In this document: in pieces, positions 5,513 to 6,100 of the stretch
How positions within the stretch are numbered: the first letter of the stretch is position 1
Layout: every line of letters starts with the position of its first letter
Assembly (NCBI GenBank): GCA_021162325.1
Contig: JAGGYV010000327.1
Location: 1-6,100 of the forward strand
Reading direction: 5' to 3'
DNA length: 6,100 nt
Source: Desulfobacteraceae bacterium
Lineage (GTDB): Bacteria > Desulfobacterota > Desulfobacteria > Desulfobacterales > Desulfosalsimonadaceae
Translations under genes and position numbers: made by a program
The notes under the pieces: generated by a model
Seen by the model: only the letters and a program-made list of their open reading frames with translations
Databases searched by the model: none
What the model was told of the DNA's origin: nothing

Positions 5513-6100
5513 TTAAGCCGGGATATTACCATGTTTTTTCGGTGGTAATGTCTGCCGTTTATTATACATGATCTCCAGAGCTTCAATTAAACGCATGCGG
5601 GTTTCACTGGGAACAATTATATCATCGATGTAACCACGGCTTGCGGCACAATATGGGTTAGAAAAAAGTTCACGGTATTCATCTACTTTTTCGGCCCGTT
5701 TGGCTTTCGGATCATCTGCATTGTTGATCTCTTTACGATGAATGATGTTTGATGCGCCATCTGCTCCCATTACCGCAATCTCGGCATTGGGCCAGGCAAA
5801 GGCAAAATCCGCGCCCAGATGTTTTGAAGACATGGCAATATATGCGCCGCCATAGTCTTTACGGACAATGACCAGCAGCTTTGGAACGGTGGCTTCGGAA
5901 TAACACCATAAAAGTTTAGCGCCATGACGGATAATTCCACCCCACTCCTGGTTGCTGCCCGGCATATATCCGGGAACATCAGATAATGTTAATAACGGAA
6001 TATTAAAAGCATCACAGAACCGAATAAATCGTGTGGCTTTATCTGATGCATCAATATCAAGACAACCGGCCATGACTTGAGGCTGGTTTGCGATTATGCC
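5513..6100 (-). CDS. Acyl-CoA carboxyltransferase, 12S / methylmalonyl-CoA decarboxylase alpha / propionyl-CoA carboxylase beta type (5' end cut off by window)
   Basis: The C-terminal 195 residues of a biotin-dependent carboxyltransferase of the crotonase fold, the subunit that exchanges carboxyl groups between acyl-CoA and carboxybiotin. The frame is open to base 6100 and already reads family sequence (GIIANQPQVMAGCLDIDASD), so the ATG at 6073 is internal. Further landmarks are AARFIRFCDAFNIP-like KATRFIRFCDAFNIP, DVPGYMPG, GGIIRHGAKLL, RKDYGGAY, MSSKHLGAD, WPNAEIAVMGADGA, and the C-terminal LPPKKHGNIPA, close to the usual family ending. Full-length members are about 510-520 residues, so roughly 320 are missing. 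Followed by the 76-residue protein (55-nt gap) and the 5S/PycB gene, it most likely acts on methylmalonyl-CoA/propionyl-CoA as part of a transcarboxylase. Acyl-CoA specificity cannot be proven from this fragment. Confidence 0.92.
   Translation of the reverse strand, partial: GIIANQPQVMAGCLDIDASDKATRFIRFCDAFNIPLLTLSDVPGYMPGSNQEWGGIIRHGAKLLWCYSEATVPKLLVIVRKDYGGAYIAMSSKHLGADFAFAWPNAEIAVMGADGASNIIHRKEINNADDPKAKRAEKVDEYRELFSNPYCAASRGYIDDIIVPSETRMRLIEALEIMYNKRQTLPPKKHGNIPA

Noticed and set aside
5458..5586. 43-residue N-terminal extension of the small protein (start at 5586)
   Set aside because: Overlaps the end of the upstream carboxyltransferase and has no ribosome binding site, whereas the ATG at 5457 has GAGG at 5 nt.
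5770..5979. 69-residue minus-strand frame within the carboxyltransferase gene
   Set aside because: Out-of-frame shadow inside clearly conserved 12S-type coding sequence.

Overview
The window reads as one co-directional gene train, entirely on the minus strand, running from about 6100 down to 1. In transcription order it holds: the C-terminal part of a biotin-dependent carboxyltransferase (12S / MmdA type, cut by the window edge), a 76-residue small protein, a 5S/PycB-type carboxyltransferase with its own C-terminal biotin domain, sucC, sucD, and the start of a di-heme succinate dehydrogenase / fumarate reductase cytochrome b (sdhC, cut by the other edge). No tRNA, rRNA, CRISPR, transposase or phage gene is visible. 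The plus-strand open frames are shadows of these genes.

Together the genes describe the succinate (methylmalonyl-CoA) route of propionate metabolism. A transcarboxylase would move a carboxyl group between oxaloacetate/pyruvate and propionyl-CoA/methylmalonyl-CoA. SucCD would interconvert succinyl-CoA and succinate with nucleotide phosphorylation. The Sdh/Frd complex would link succinate/fumarate to the quinone pool. The missing link, methylmalonyl-CoA mutase and epimerase, is not in the window. The gene content, moderately AT-rich DNA and palindromic intergenic repeats suggest a sulfate-reducing or syntrophic Desulfobacterota ('Deltaproteobacteria', Desulfobacterales-like). That placement is an inference from recall, not a computed assignment.

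Region by region: 6100-5513 carboxyltransferase (partial); 5512-5458 short spacer; 5457-5227 small protein; 5226-5113 AT-rich spacer with a 9-bp tandem repeat; 5112-3085 5S/PycB with biotin domain; 3084-2931 spacer nearly filled by a 129-bp palindromic element; 2930-1761 sucC; 1760-1540 spacer with a second, GC-richer hairpin repeat; 1539-664 sucD; 663-573 spacer with a weak promoter candidate; 572-1 sdhC (partial). No gene-free stretch exceeds 300 bases.

The enzymes themselves are recognisable families. The least ordinary parts are the two different palindromic repeats that split the operon on either side of sucC, the poorly characterised 76-residue protein between the carboxyltransferase subunits, and the contiguity of the whole propionate-succinate route. 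I did not find convincing evidence of an undescribed defence, mobile or regulatory system.
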